NCBI RefSeq assembly: GCF_001976145.1
Contig: NZ_MOXD01000004.1
Coordinates: 372,482 to 436,481 of the forward strand
Reading direction: 5' to 3'
DNA: 64,000 bases
Origin: Serratia oryzae
GTDB lineage: Bacteria; Pseudomonadota; Gammaproteobacteria; Enterobacterales; Enterobacteriaceae
The translations under genes were made by a program, and so were the position numbers. This document shows positions 1-11,300 of this stretch, piece by piece; within the stretch, counting starts at the first letter, position 1, and every line of letters begins with the position of its first letter. The notes beneath the pieces were generated by a model. The model worked only from the letters and a program-made list of their open reading frames with translations, ran no database searches and had not been told where the DNA came from.

Positions 1-837
1 CACGGCGCGTGAAGGAGCAACAGAGTCGACGATTAACGCAAAACTGTCGGATGATAGGCCACTGGTTTTGTCACGAGCAACCAGAACGTGGCCACTTTCA
101 CTGTATTTCTCTTCAGGCGTGAAGCTCCATTGGCCGTTGGCACCGACGACGGCTTCGCCGAGCACTCGGCCATTATCACTAATCTCAAGAGTGGCACCTG
201 GAGTACCCGTACCTTCAAGTACTGACCACTGATCGTCTGTTACGTTGCCTGATTTCAGGGCACCTTGGCGCGCACCCAACTGATCGAGAGCGTGAGTGAT
301 TGTCGGCGCTTCATCCAGCGTCAATGAGGCCATGCTCAGCATCGCCGGTTTTGGCAGAGCGGGTGCCGCTTCGGTGTTTTGGGGCAACGCGTCGTTGCTC
401 TCGGCGGCAGGAGCTTCATGAAGGATGCTCAACGCCAGATGTTGTGGCTGCTGTTCGATGTGGCCTAATGACTCGGCGTTAAAGGTGGCCGGACCCTGCT
501 GTGGGTTATTCTCGGCAGACAGGGTGCGGATAAACTCACCGTCTGGCGTAATCTGGTGCAATTGGCCGTTATGGGTGAAAAAGTTTTCGAGAACCAGATG
601 TGGCTGGTTGCTTTCCTGGTTATGCAAAGTGAGAATCAGATCTTCACCTGAACGTTCGGCAACTAATACATCCTCGATTGACGCAGATTCAATGTCTTGC
701 ACCACATAAGTATTACCCGGAATATACGGGATATATTGTGTTGGCTCATTCAAAGATGCGTCCAGATAACCGGCTTGTATTAATGCTCCTTCAGTGATGA
801 CTGAGAAACGGATAGAGCTATCAGTAATATTTTTCAT
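1..837 (-). CDS. BapA-like T1SS adhesin, N-terminal part (truncated by window edge)
   Basis: The minus-strand frame is open from ATG at 837-835 to base 1 without a stop (279 codons seen), so the gene continues outside the window. Residues about 1-120 resemble the BapA prefix-type N-terminus of the two plus-strand adhesins here, with a 'LVLENFF' motif where they have 'FIIEDFF' and 'VVLKDFT'. A linker rich in Ala, Pro and Glu follows. The first Ig-like repeat starts near residue 180, with the family's 'G...G.L.SG.VTDD' opening and a 'GQWSFTPEE' core. It lacks a Sec signal peptide, as expected for a type I substrate with a C-terminal signal. It is divergent from the adhesin at 1739. By family, this is a secreted or surface-retained biofilm protein. 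The size is unknown. Confidence 0.85.
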   Translation of the reverse strand, partial: MKNITDSSIRFSVITEGALIQAGYLDASLNEPTQYIPYIPGNTYVVQDIESASIEDVLVAERSGEDLILTLHNQESNQPHLVLENFFTHNGQLHQITPDGEFIRTLSAENNPQQGPATFNAESLGHIEQQPQHLALSILHEAPAAESNDALPQNTEAAPALPKPAMLSMASLTLDEAPTITHALDQLGARQGALKSGNVTDDQWSVLEGTGTPGATLEISDNGRVLGEAVVGANGQWSFTPEEKYSESGHVLVARDKTSGLSSDSFALIVDSVAPSRAV

Positions 838-1738
838 TTAAATTTAAATCATCAGGTAATTAATGAGGGAGTTCTAAGAAAACAAGCACAAACGATGAGT
901 TGAGCCAGAGCTGGTTTTAGCAATAGCACAACTTCCAGCATTAATACCAAGTATAAAAACCGTGGTCTTCCCAAGATATGTCTATGCCGTAGTTACTTAG
1001 AAAACGTCGCGAATTAACGCGATGGATAGAATAAGGGTAGGAACAGGAAATAAATACCTGACCAGTTCGAAATTCTGCCTGTTGCGCCCCTTACGCTTGA
1101 AGATTTGCAGAAATTGGTGCAGCCTGTATGCACGCAGTTTGGTGTGCGTCCTTGCCTTGTTACGGCAATCTATACCCTTAACTCTTCCTTCAAGTTGCTA
1201 TTGGGGGGGCTGAGTGACTCGGCCTAACTGCTGTTCGCAAACGCATCGCGTTTTTCTCCGGCAACTCGTGTTATTTATGGCGTGTACTGGGGATATATTA
1301 ATTTATCTTATTTTTTCTGGTCTGTGTGATTTGTGCTTGCATGCTGATTGTTCCCAGACACTTTGAGTTTCTGCAAGGCAGGAGGCCCTTGAGCATGGCT
1401 AACTCTGTGACTGAGGCCGGAAGGCGAATCGACGGCCTCACTTAGCCACAACGCATAAACTTGATTCAGCTGTATTAATCAATGCGTTCTCCGCTCTTTC
1501 GTACATGACCGTTGGTAAACCTCAAGAATTCATACCAATCAGAAAGACTCTTTCCTGAGAAATCTGTTCAATATAGCTTCCATGGGAAGTGGCTTATTTT
1601 AGATGAATTGTAGCAACCTCCCAGACCCCCATGTTTAGCATCATTATAGACACCATCAGGATTGTTACATTTCTCTATATAAAGATGTTTATGTAACGGT
1701 TGTACTGTTAGAAAATTGAAATTAATTAGGAAGAATAT
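838..1738. other. Divergent intergenic region between two adhesin genes
   Basis: About 900 bp with no convincing gene; the short ORFs in it lack a good ribosome site and any family resemblance. It must hold the promoters for the left (minus) and right (plus) adhesin genes. A hairpin with 8-bp arms TGAGGCCG/CGGCCTCA lies at 1412-1440 and is not followed by a T-run. I saw no clear sigma-70 pair. Confidence 0.6.
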
Positions 1739-4700
1739 ATGGTAACGCGGCCAACAAAACTGGTATTAGTTGAAGGCAAAGAAGTAAAGCAAGAAATCTC
1801 TTTGCATTCCAAAAATGCTGGCTCACCCCAAAAGATAAAAGCCATTGCCAATGGTAAATTTATCCTGGCAGATAAAGAAACGGGTCTTGCTCCAGAAAAC
1901 ATTACGGTTAAACGTGTGGGTAAAGACCTGCATGTCAGTCTTGAAGGGGATTCACTGGATCAGCCAACCTTCATTATTGAGGATTTCTTCCTGCAGAATG
2001 CCGAACTTATCGGTATGGCTGAAGGTGGTGTTTACTACCCATATATCTCTTCCGATGGTGATGATAATGCCGTTGCGGCTATGCTGCTTGATGGCGAAAG
2101 TTCACCTCTGGTTCTGGGGGGGGAAGCACTGCCTGCCAGCGACAACTATTCCCTACTGGGTGCGCTGGGCGTATTGGCATTAGGATTAGGCGCGATTGGT
2201 GCCATGGTAAGCCAGGGCCGGCCTGGCAAGCACAGCGGCGGTAGTCATAATGATGCCCCTCAATCTCCGGAAGTGCAGCAGCCTGCCGCGCCAGACGCCA
2301 TTACCCCAAAACTGGGTCAGGTGATCGACAATAAAGGCGCTCTGCAAGGGGCTATTACTGCTGGCTCTGCAACTGATGATAATACCCCCACCTTTTTGGG
2401 TAGCAACGGCACGCCTGGAAACACCATTATTTTCTACGACAACGGCAAGAAAATAGGGGAAACCACGGTGGGTCAGGATGGCCGTTGGTCATTCACGCCC
2501 GGTGAAGCATTAGGTGATGGCGCTCATAGCATCACCATGGTTGAACAGAATACTGACGGTAAAGTGAGTGCTCCGTCGGATGCGTTCGAATTTGTTATTG
2601 ACACTGTATTGCCAGCAGAGCCAGCGATTGCAGGCATTTTTGACGATGTTGGCGCTGAAACTGGTGCGCTGACGTTTGGGGCGACCACCGACGATACACA
2701 GCCGACGTTGGTCGGTAAGGCCGAAGCCGGTGCCAAGGTTGAGATCTACGATAACGGTAACAAGATTGGTGAAACCACTGCCAATGCAAATGGTGATTGG
2801 TCATTCACGCCGAACAATGAGTTGGCGAAAGGCGAGCACAGCTTTACCACGCGTGCGATTGATGCTGCGGGTAATGCTTCTGGCATGTCACAACCTTGGG
2901 AACTGGTCATCTCTGACATTCAGCAGGCTCCTGACCTTGATGTACCGGTTATCGGCGAGATCATCGACAATGAGGGACCGGTACAAGGGACAATCGCCAA
3001 TGGCGGCAGTACGGATGACACCACGCCGACTCTGAACGGCAAGGGCGAGCCAGGTGACACCGTCATCATTACCGACAACGGCAGCAAGATCGGCGAAACC
3101 ACCGTGGATGAAAACGGTAATTGGACCTTTACGCCGGAAACCGAACTGGGCGAAGGCGAGCATGAGATCGTGGTGATCGTCAAAGACAAAGAGGGTAATC
3201 AGTCTAAGCCATCCGAGCCGGTGGTGGTGATTGTGGATACCACGCCACCGGTTGCGCCAGCTATTGGCAGCATCTCTGACGACGCAGGCAGCAAAATCGG
3301 GGAACTGCAACCGGGTGACGTGACCGACGACACCACGCCGACCCTGAAGGGCCAGGCGGAAGCCGGTGCGAAAGTTGCGATCTACGACAACGTCACCAAG
3401 ATTGGTGAAACCACTGCCGATGCCAACGGTAATTGGACATTTACACCGGAAAGCGCACTGGCGGAAGGCGATCACAGCTTTACCACCCGTGCCATCGATG
3501 CGGCAGGCAACGTTTCCGCGCCGTCCCAACCATGGGAACTGGTGATTGACATTACTCCACCAGTCCAGCCAGGGATTGACGGCAATGGGCCGGGGATCAG
3601 CGCAGTTATCGACAACCAAGGGCCGGTACAAGGGCCAATCATCAGCGGGGAAACGACTGATGACACCAAGCCAACCCTGAACGGTAAGGGCGAGCCGGGT
3701 GACACCATTATTGTCACCGACAACGGTAGCAAGATCGGTGAAACCACCGTGGATGAAAACGGTAATTGGACCTTTACGCCGGAAACCGATCTGAGCGAAG
3801 GTCAGCATGACATCGCGGTGATCATTGAAGATAAGGCCGGTAACCCGTCTCAACCGTCCGATCCGTGGGTAGTGATTGTCGACACCACGCCGCCGGTTGC
3901 GCCATCGATCGATAGCATTTATGACAACATAGGCAACAAAACCGGGGCGATTCGATCCGGTGAGGTCACTGATGACAACCGTCCTGTCATGAATGGCAGA
4001 GCTGAAGCAGGCTCTAAAGTTGAGATTTATGATAATGACAAAAAGATTGGTGAAGCCACTGTTGATGCAGCGGGTAACTGGAGCTTTAAGCCAAATACAG
4101 CGCTCGATGTGGGTAACCATGCCATTACGGTGAAAGCGGTCGACGCTGCGGGCAACGTGAGCCAGCCTTCACCCGCTTTCGATTTCTCACTGGTTGCGGC
4201 AAGTGCGCCAAGCGCTCCGGCAATTATTGCCGTGATTGACGATGTTGGCAGCATCCAGGGAACAATCCAGAAGAGTGCGGTGACTGATGATACCCGTCCT
4301 ACCCTGGTAGGGACTTCAGAACCGGGTACGATTGTGAGCATTTATAACAATGGCGAGTTGTTAGGCAGTGTTGCCACTGATGCTTCAGGGCAATGGCGTT
4401 TCACACCAGAAAGTGATTTGCCTGAAGGGGTAAATAATCTGTCGGCTTTAGCTGTGGATGTTGCGGGTAATGTCAGCCCACAAACCGGTGATTACCCATT
4501 GATTATTGACGCAACACCGCCAGCTACCATTGAATCTGGTGAGTTACTGGACGACATTGGCAACATCCAGGGCGCGATCGTTAACGGCAGCACCACTGAT
4601 GATGCTCAGCCAACTTTCAATGGCAAGGCTGAAGCCGGCGCAACCGTCGTCATTTATGACAAAGATACAGAGATCGGGCGAGTTGTCGCTGATGGTAACG

Positions 4701-7700
4701 GTGATTGGAGCTTTACACCGGATCGGGCGTTAACGGATGGTGAACACAGTTTGGCGGCTCAGGTGATCGATCGGGCTGGAAACAAGGGGGAAATCAGCGC
4801 TCCTATCACCTTTACCGTCGATACCCGTTTGGTTGAGGTATCTATTGACGCGGTTATGGACGATTTCGGCGTTAAGCAAGGCGCAATCAGCAAAGGTGGG
4901 GTGACAGATGATAGCACACCAACCTTTAGCGGCCGCGCGTTCCCTAATTCAACGGTTGTGATCTACGACAAAGGCGTTGCGCTGGGTTCAGTGACCAGTG
5001 ATGCTTCTGGCAAGTGGAGCTTTACGTCACAAACGCCTCTGGCTGAAGGGAACCATGCCGTCACAGCAACGGTGATCACTGCTGCGGGTGGCGAGAGCCA
5101 GGCAACACCGGTATTTGATTTCAATATTGATAGCACGCCGCCAGCTAAACCAGGAAATGATGGGGAAAGCGGGATCGGCAGCGTTATCGATGATGTCGGA
5201 GCCGTACAAGGGCCAATCGCTAATGGCGGAACAACGGATGACACTACGCCGACGTTTAACGGTAAAGGTGAGCCGGGAGATACCATCCATATCTTTGACA
5301 ACGATGAACTGTTGGGCAGCGTTGAGGTTCAACCTGACGGTAGCTGGACTTTCACACCGCCACCATTGGCTGAGGGGGAACATGAAATCAGCGTGGTCAT
5401 CGAAGATCCCGCCGGTAACCAGTCTGCACCGTCAGATCCGTGGGTGGTGACCGTGGATACTACCCCGCCGACGGCACCGACCATTGGCAGCATCTCTGAC
5501 GACGCGGGCAGTAAAACCGGCGAACTGCAACCGGGTGACGTGACCGACGACACCACGCCGACGCTGAAAGGCCAGGCGGAAGCCGGGGCGAAGGTTGAGA
5601 TCTACGACAACGTCACCAAGATCGGTGAAACCACTGCCGATGCCAACGGTAACTGGGCATTTACACCGGCAAGCGCACTGGCAGAGGGCGATCACAGCTT
5701 TACCATCCGTGCTACCGACGCTGCAGGCAACGTTTCCGCGCCGTCCCAACCGTGGGATCTGGTGATTGATATTACTCCACCAGGCCAGCCGGGGATTGAT
5801 GGCAATGGCCCAGGGGTCAGTGACGTGATCGACAATCAGGGTGCGGTTCAGGGGCCGATCGCCAATGGCGGCAGCACCGATGACACCAAGCCAACCTTGA
5901 ACGGTAAAGGCGAGCCGGGTGACACCATCATTGTTACCGACAACGGTAGCAAGATCGGTGAAACCACCGTGGATGAAAACGGTAATTGGACCTTTACGCC
6001 GGAAACCGATCTGAGCGAAGGTCAACATGACATCGCAGTGATCATCGAAGACAAGGCGGGTAATCAGTCTAAGCCGTCCGACCCGTGGGTGGTGATTGTG
6101 GATACCACGCCGCCGGATGCGCCAACCATTGGCAGCATCTCTGACGATGTGGGCAGCGAGACCGGTGAACTGCAACCGGGTGACGTGACCGACGACACCA
6201 CGCCAACGCTGAAAGGTCAGGCGGAAGCCGGGGCGAAAGTTGAGATCTACGACAATGGCACCAAGATCGGTGAAACCACTGCCGATGCCAACGGTAACTG
6301 GGCATTTACACCGGAAAGCGCGCTGCCGCAAGGCGATCACAGCTTTACCACCCGTGCTACTGATGCGGCAGGTAACGTTTCCGCGCCGTCACCAGCATGG
6401 GAACTGGTCATCGGTTCTACGCCTGTAGAACAGCCAGCGAAGCCAGTGATCGATGCGGCGATTGATGATGTCGGCCCAGTAAAGGGTGAACTCCTTTCTG
6501 GTGATGTCACCGACGATCGTCGCCCAGAAATTTCAGGCCACAGTGAGCCGGGTACTACGGTCATTGTTTATGACCGTGGTGTTGAAATCGGTCGTGCTCA
6601 AGCGGACGGCCAGGGTCGCTGGAGCGTGACGCCAGAGAGCGATCTGAACGATGGCGAATACAGCTTCACCGCAGTGGCTCAGAACGTTACGGGTAGCACC
6701 AGCGTTGCTTCCGATGCGTTTGACCTGATCGTCTACACCGGCAATGGCCCAACTCAGGTTGCTCGACTTGCACAGATGGGCAAGGATTCCGGCTATGACG
6801 GTAATGACTTTGTCACCGACAACGGCAATGTAGGGCGTTTGATGTACGGTACGTTGAGTGCGGGGCTGGTTGCCGGGCAGACGCTGCAAGTGTCTACCGA
6901 TGATGGCGCCACCTGGTTCAATGCCCTGGTGGAAGGCACGAATTGGGCTGCTCAGGATTTGAGCCAGCACGCAGGGAGCTGGACTATCCAGACCCGTGTG
7001 ATAGATCAGTCTGGTAACAGCGGCCTTGTTATGTCGCAGGCGGTGGCTCTCGACATCACAGCACCGCGAGTACCTGGCAGCGTACGTCTGGAAGGGAACA
7101 ATCTGCTGGTTGAGTTTGACCCGACAAACGTTGTAGAAGGTGAGCGTATTAGCGTAGTGGCCGACGGCGGTGCTCAGCGCTTTGAGCATACGTTAAGCGC
7201 ACAGGATATTGCTGCTGGGGCTGTGACGCTGGACGTGGGGGCTGTAACCAGTGCCAGTGTTGCCCTGGTTGATCTGGCCGGTAACCTGTCGAGCTATGTT
7301 AACACCAGCGGTTCAGCACCGGGCGTAAATATGAACGTAACGGGTGATGTGTCTGAAATCTATGGGCAAAACCGCGATAACATCTTTACGGTAGACGATG
7401 TTAACTTACTCAACAATGTCAAGGTGATCGAAGGTAATGATGGCATCGATACGCTGAAATTGACGGGGGCGGATCAGGTGCTGGATTTGTCGGCCTGGGC
7501 TGGGCGTTTGAGTTCAGTCGAAGTGATCGACATCACCGGTTCTGGCAATAACACGCTGAAGATATCTCTGGGCGATGTGTTGGATCAGGGCTTCCGTGGC
7601 GCGTTTGTTAACGACGACAGCGTGCAGTTGGCGGTCAAGGGTAATGCAGGTGACGTGGTCATGCTGAGCGATCTGCTGCCGAATGGCATGGACGTGGGCG

Positions 7701-7816
7701 ATTGGGAAAACCTCGGTGAAGTGATCTCGGCAGGTATCTCTTACGATGTTTACCACCACACCGGGCTGGAAGCAGAAATCCTGATACAGCAAGGCGTTGA
7801 TGTACAACTGCATTAA
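1739..7816 (+). CDS. Giant BapA-like Ig-repeat adhesin 1 (T1SS substrate)
   Basis: A 2025-aa protein with a ribosome site TTAGGAAG about 6 nt before ATG. Residues 1 to about 130 form the BapA-prefix-type domain, followed by an Ala/Gly/Leu-rich hydrophobic stretch (about 140-160) and a short linker. I count 14 Ig-like repeats of about 100 aa from about residue 190 to 1680. Each has a 'DD.G...G' opening, a 'TDD..PT..G' strand, a 'G.W.FTP' core and a 'DAAGN.S' end. Repeats 3-5 and 10-13 are nearly identical to units of the second adhesin. The last about 340 residues are non-repeat and end in 'DVYHHTGLEAEILIQQGV', typical of the C-terminal export signal of BapA/LapA-type proteins. There are no RTX nonapeptide arrays. 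Expected role: cell-surface biofilm adhesin exported by the ABC/HlyD/TolC genes at 16354-21542. Confidence 0.9.
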   Translation: MVTRPTKLVLVEGKEVKQEISLHSKNAGSPQKIKAIANGKFILADKETGLAPENITVKRVGKDLHVSLEGDSLDQPTFIIEDFFLQNAELIGMAEGGVYYPYISSDGDDNAVAAMLLDGESSPLVLGGEALPASDNYSLLGALGVLALGLGAIGAMVSQGRPGKHSGGSHNDAPQSPEVQQPAAPDAITPKLGQVIDNKGALQGAITAGSATDDNTPTFLGSNGTPGNTIIFYDNGKKIGETTVGQDGRWSFTPGEALGDGAHSITMVEQNTDGKVSAPSDAFEFVIDTVLPAEPAIAGIFDDVGAETGALTFGATTDDTQPTLVGKAEAGAKVEIYDNGNKIGETTANANGDWSFTPNNELAKGEHSFTTRAIDAAGNASGMSQPWELVISDIQQAPDLDVPVIGEIIDNEGPVQGTIANGGSTDDTTPTLNGKGEPGDTVIITDNGSKIGETTVDENGNWTFTPETELGEGEHEIVVIVKDKEGNQSKPSEPVVVIVDTTPPVAPAIGSISDDAGSKIGELQPGDVTDDTTPTLKGQAEAGAKVAIYDNVTKIGETTADANGNWTFTPESALAEGDHSFTTRAIDAAGNVSAPSQPWELVIDITPPVQPGIDGNGPGISAVIDNQGPVQGPIISGETTDDTKPTLNGKGEPGDTIIVTDNGSKIGETTVDENGNWTFTPETDLSEGQHDIAVIIEDKAGNPSQPSDPWVVIVDTTPPVAPSIDSIYDNIGNKTGAIRSGEVTDDNRPVMNGRAEAGSKVEIYDNDKKIGEATVDAAGNWSFKPNTALDVGNHAITVKAVDAAGNVSQPSPAFDFSLVAASAPSAPAIIAVIDDVGSIQGTIQKSAVTDDTRPTLVGTSEPGTIVSIYNNGELLGSVATDASGQWRFTPESDLPEGVNNLSALAVDVAGNVSPQTGDYPLIIDATPPATIESGELLDDIGNIQGAIVNGSTTDDAQPTFNGKAEAGATVVIYDKDTEIGRVVADGNGDWSFTPDRALTDGEHSLAAQVIDRAGNKGEISAPITFTVDTRLVEVSIDAVMDDFGVKQGAISKGGVTDDSTPTFSGRAFPNSTVVIYDKGVALGSVTSDASGKWSFTSQTPLAEGNHAVTATVITAAGGESQATPVFDFNIDSTPPAKPGNDGESGIGSVIDDVGAVQGPIANGGTTDDTTPTFNGKGEPGDTIHIFDNDELLGSVEVQPDGSWTFTPPPLAEGEHEISVVIEDPAGNQSAPSDPWVVTVDTTPPTAPTIGSISDDAGSKTGELQPGDVTDDTTPTLKGQAEAGAKVEIYDNVTKIGETTADANGNWAFTPASALAEGDHSFTIRATDAAGNVSAPSQPWDLVIDITPPGQPGIDGNGPGVSDVIDNQGAVQGPIANGGSTDDTKPTLNGKGEPGDTIIVTDNGSKIGETTVDENGNWTFTPETDLSEGQHDIAVIIEDKAGNQSKPSDPWVVIVDTTPPDAPTIGSISDDVGSETGELQPGDVTDDTTPTLKGQAEAGAKVEIYDNGTKIGETTADANGNWAFTPESALPQGDHSFTTRATDAAGNVSAPSPAWELVIGSTPVEQPAKPVIDAAIDDVGPVKGELLSGDVTDDRRPEISGHSEPGTTVIVYDRGVEIGRAQADGQGRWSVTPESDLNDGEYSFTAVAQNVTGSTSVASDAFDLIVYTGNGPTQVARLAQMGKDSGYDGNDFVTDNGNVGRLMYGTLSAGLVAGQTLQVSTDDGATWFNALVEGTNWAAQDLSQHAGSWTIQTRVIDQSGNSGLVMSQAVALDITAPRVPGSVRLEGNNLLVEFDPTNVVEGERISVVADGGAQRFEHTLSAQDIAAGAVTLDVGAVTSASVALVDLAGNLSSYVNTSGSAPGVNMNVTGDVSEIYGQNRDNIFTVDDVNLLNNVKVIEGNDGIDTLKLTGADQVLDLSAWAGRLSSVEVIDITGSGNNTLKISLGDVLDQGFRGAFVNDDSVQLAVKGNAGDVVMLSDLLPNGMDVGDWENLGEVISAGISYDVYHHTGLEAEILIQQGVDVQLH
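3281..6415 (+). repeat. Ig-repeat coding array in adhesin 1
   Basis: Alternating A-type ('TIGSISDDAGS') and B-type ('VIDNQGAVQGP') Ig units recur at the DNA level here, around 3280-3900 and again 5480-6410, separated by more diverged units. The same A+B modules occur in the second adhesin, so exchange between the two genes is likely. Confidence 0.75.
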
Positions 7817-7846
7817 TGGTTAAAAACATCTGACCAAGTCAGTAAT

Positions 7847-7890
7847 AAAGCGGGCTTTGCCTTACAGGGCTTAGGCCCGCTTTGTCTTTA
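7847..7890 (+). terminator. Rho-independent terminator after adhesin 1
   Basis: Perfect 9-bp arms AAAGCGGGC (7847-7855) and GCCCGCTTT (7875-7883) are followed by GTCTTTA. It lies 30 bp after the stop codon of the adhesin gene. Confidence 0.75.
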
Positions 7891-7904
7891 AATCAATCCA
7901 CCCA

Positions 7905-7970
7905 TGATATTTCAAGTTGCCCGGGGCCCGGTGCCTACAAGCAACTCGAATTATTTTGAGCACATGCTAT
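7905..7970. repeat. ERIC-like half element
   Basis: The sequence contains 'ATATTTCAAGTTGC' and, inverted relative to the other copies, 'GCAACTCGAATTATTTTGAG'. These are the two terminal motifs of ERIC elements with almost all of the central part missing. It is probably a deleted ERIC remnant. Confidence 0.5.
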
Positions 7971-8021
7971 TGACCTTACAAGCCGATGAGACGTTGTCTG
8001 CTTGCATGCGGAGATATTGAA

Positions 8022-8280
8022 ATTAATTTAGTACCAGTCTTAGTCTTCATCATTTGAATTCGAACGTGCATGACAGACACATAAGCCGCTGGGATTTAAA
8101 GTAGTGTTCTAATGACGAACGTGAAGGAGAAACTAATTTACCTGCTTTACCCTGAACCCTTATGGGTATGGCTAAAGACTTCATAATTTAATCAGTAAGC
8201 CAATGAGAGATTGGCTGAGTTGACACACCAGAGATTATGAATGTTTTGTCAGAAAAAGAACATCTGAGTTAGAGCTAAGA
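8022..8280 (+). repeat. Diverged duplicate of the T1SS ABC gene 5' region
   Basis: This stretch aligns by eye along its length with 16130-16395, the upstream region and first codons of the ABC exporter gene. Shared landmarks in the same order are TTTAGTAC, GAATTCGAACG/AAATTCGAACG, TGACAGACA, GGGATTTAAAGT/GGAATTTAAAGT, GTGAAGGAGA/GTGAGGGAGA and GATTATGAA. It is evidence of an old duplication that left adhesin 2 between the two copies. Confidence 0.75.
8237..8272 (+). pseudogene. 11-codon stub of the T1SS ABC gene start
   Basis: ATG is followed by codons for MNVLSEKEHLS and TAG. The intact ABC gene at 16354 starts MNMLSEKDHPDQ, so this is its N-terminus cut by a stop. No further homologous coding sequence follows before the adhesin at 8362. 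It is most likely a relic of the duplication; a translated leader peptide is a remote alternative. Confidence 0.65.
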
Positions 8281-8361
8281 AACACAGGCACTTAGCTTTA
8301 AATATTAACAAAGTAAACCTTTTTTTATTGATTTAGGCTTGCTTTACCTTTAAATAGATAT

Positions 8362-11300
8362 ATGTATACGGATAATAGCGCAATGAACTTTGCTTTTTTA
8401 ACTGATGATGAAACTTTATTTTTCTATCCCGTAAATGAAGTTGAGAGTTTATATTTACCTGTCCAGTCCATGGATGGTGCTCGTTATATTATTACTGAGC
8501 AAGATGGTGTTAATATTAATGAAAACCTGACAGTAGAACGCGTTGATAACGATCTGCATCTGAAGTTTTATGCAGACTCACAGACGCCTTCTACCGTTGT
8601 CCTCAAGGATTTCACCCTGACTAATGGCAAAGTGTTCAGCTTGAGCAATAATGGCGAATATCGCCAGCATGTCTCTGCTGAGGATATTCCAGCTCAGGGG
8701 CCGGTAGCGTTGACCAGCATTTATCTGGGGACACAGCAGGAGCAGGCTGAAGCGGTTTCTTTGAAGGTGATCCAGCACGCAACCATTTTGCAAACCATGG
8801 AAAACCTGGGTGAATCGCTGAACCCAACCAGCAGCGTAACGCCAGAGCCAATGAATGTGGCAGCAGAGCCAACGAGTGCTGCACCAGCGCCGATGAATAT
8901 GGCATTAGAGCCAATGGATGCGGCACCACCTGCACCAATGAATGCCAATGTAATGCCTTTGTTGTCTGCAAACCTGTTAGAAGATGCGGCACCCGCTGTA
9001 AAACCCTCAATCACCGTTGTTTATGATCAGATTGGTAGCAAGCAGGGCTCTTTAGTGAGCGGCAGCGTTACCGACGATAAAACACCAAAGCTTGAAGGCA
9101 ATGGGCAGCCTGGCGCACAGCTGGAAGTTTTCCAGAACGGTGAGTCAATCGGCTTCACTAACGTCGACATGGCGGGCAACTGGTCATTTACCCCCTCTGT
9201 ACCACTGCAGGAAGGTGGTCAGCTTCTCTACGTTCGCGATGCAGCGAGCAATCAAACCTCCAGTAACATCGTCTTGATCATCGATACGGTGGCTCCTTCA
9301 CGCTCTGAAATTTCCAGCGTAGTTGCCGATAACACAGGTACGGCGGCGGCGATCGGCAAAAACGGCTATACCAACGATAATACGCCGACGCTTACCGGGA
9401 AAGGTGAAGCTAACTGTCTGATTGCTATTTATAACGGTAACGCACTGGTAGGTACGACTTATGCCGATCAGGCCGGTATCTGGGGCTTTACGCCGATTTC
9501 TCCACTGCTTGATGGCCAATATCAATTCAGGGCTGTGGGTATCGACTTCTCTGGCAACACCGGTCTGTCTTCCGCCAAGTTCAATTTTACCATTGATACT
9601 TTGCCACCTGCCCAACCTCAGATTATCGAAGTGCTTGATGACGTGGGCGCGGTAACGGGGCCGGTACTGAATGGTGCCGCCACGGATGATAATACGCCAA
9701 CGCTGAAAGGGCGCGCTGAAGCCGGTAGCAAGGTCACGATTTACGACCATGGTAACAAGATTGGTGAAGTTCAAGCCGATGCATCAGGCAACTGGAGCTT
9801 TACTCCGGCATCGCCAATTGATACGGGTTCACACAGTTTGACCGTAACGGCCACCGATTTCGTAGGCAACGTTTCCGAGGCATCAGCCCCATGGGTCATC
9901 AATGTTGTACTTGGTGCACCTGACGCGCCTATCGTCGATTCAGTTTACGACGATTATGGCGATATCGTGCATAGCCTCGCGTCGGGCGACGTTACTGACG
10001 ATGCGACCCCGAGTATTGCAGGTACCGCAACGCCGAACTCTACGGTAATTATTTACGACAATGGTCAGGAAATTGCTCGAGTACCGGCAGATGCCTCTGG
10101 GAATTGGAGTTTCACTCCTGACATCCCGCTGGTCGATGGCAAGCATGATTTGACCTTTGTAACGCTAAATCAGGCAGGCAACTTGTCTGATCCATCCGAT
10201 CCGTGGGTGGTGACCGTGGATACTACCCCGCCGACGGCACCGACCATTGGCAGCCTCTCTGACGACGCGGGCAGCAAGACCGGTGAACTGCAATCGGGTG
10301 ACGTGACCGACGACACCACACCAACCCTGAAAGGCCAGGCAGAAGCCGGGGCGAAGGTTGCGATCTATGATAACGCCACCAAGATCGGTGAAACCACTGC
10401 CGATGCCAACGGTAACTGGACATTTACACCGGCAAGCGCACTGGCAGAAGGCGATCACAGCTTTACCATCCGTGCTACCGATGCGGCTGGCAACGTTTCC
10501 GCGCCGTCCCAAGCGTGGGATCTGGTGATTGACATTACTCCATCAGACCAGCCGGGGATTGATGGCAATGGCCCAGGGATCAGCGGCGTAGTCGATGACC
10601 AGGGGGCGGTACAGGGGCCGATCGCCAATGGCGGCAGCACCGACGACACCAAACCAACCCTGAACGGTAAAGGCGAACCGGGTGACACCATCATTGTTAC
10701 CGACAACGGAACCAAGATCGGTGAAACCACCGTGGATGAAGACGGTAATTGGACCTTTACGCCGGAAACCGATCTGAGCGAAGGTCAACATGACATCGCG
10801 GTGATCATTGAAGACAAGGCCGGTAATCAGTCTCAACCGTCCGATCCGTGGGTGGTGATTGTGGATACCACGCCGCCGGATGCGCCAACTATTGGCAGCC
10901 TCTCTGACGACGCGGGCAGCAAAACCGGGGAACTGCAACCGGGTGACGTGACCGACGACACCACGCCGACGCTGAAAGGCCAGGCGGAAGCCGGGGCGAA
11001 GGTTGAGATCTACGACAGCGTCACCAAGATTGGTGAAACCACTGCCGATGCCAACGGTAACTGGACATTTACACCGGCAAGCGCACTGGCAGAAGGCGAT
11101 CACAGCTTTACCGTCCGTGCTACCGACGCCGCAGGCAACGTTTCCGCGCCGTCCCAAGCGTGGGATCTGGTGATTGACATTACTCCTTCAGACCAGCCAG
11201 GGATTGACGGCAATGGCCCAGGGATCAGCGGCGTAGTCGATGACCAGGGTACGGTACAGGGGCCGATCGCTAATGGCGGCAGCACCGACGACACCAAACC

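Noticed and set aside
1022-1213. 63-aa plus-strand ORF in the divergent adhesin spacer
   Set aside because: No ribosome site, odd composition and no recognised motif.
2888-4120. 410-aa minus-strand ORF (and similar 200-300 aa minus ORFs at 5432-6340, 10543-11157, 11188-11802, 11833-12726)
   Set aside because: They are antisense shadows of the Ig-repeat adhesins. They repeat with the same period, have no ribosome sites and read as low-plausibility His/Arg/Gly-rich protein.
6730-7816. RTX calcium-binding repeats in the adhesin C-terminus
   Set aside because: Only one degenerate 'EGNDGIDTL' is seen; there is no GGxGxDxLx array.
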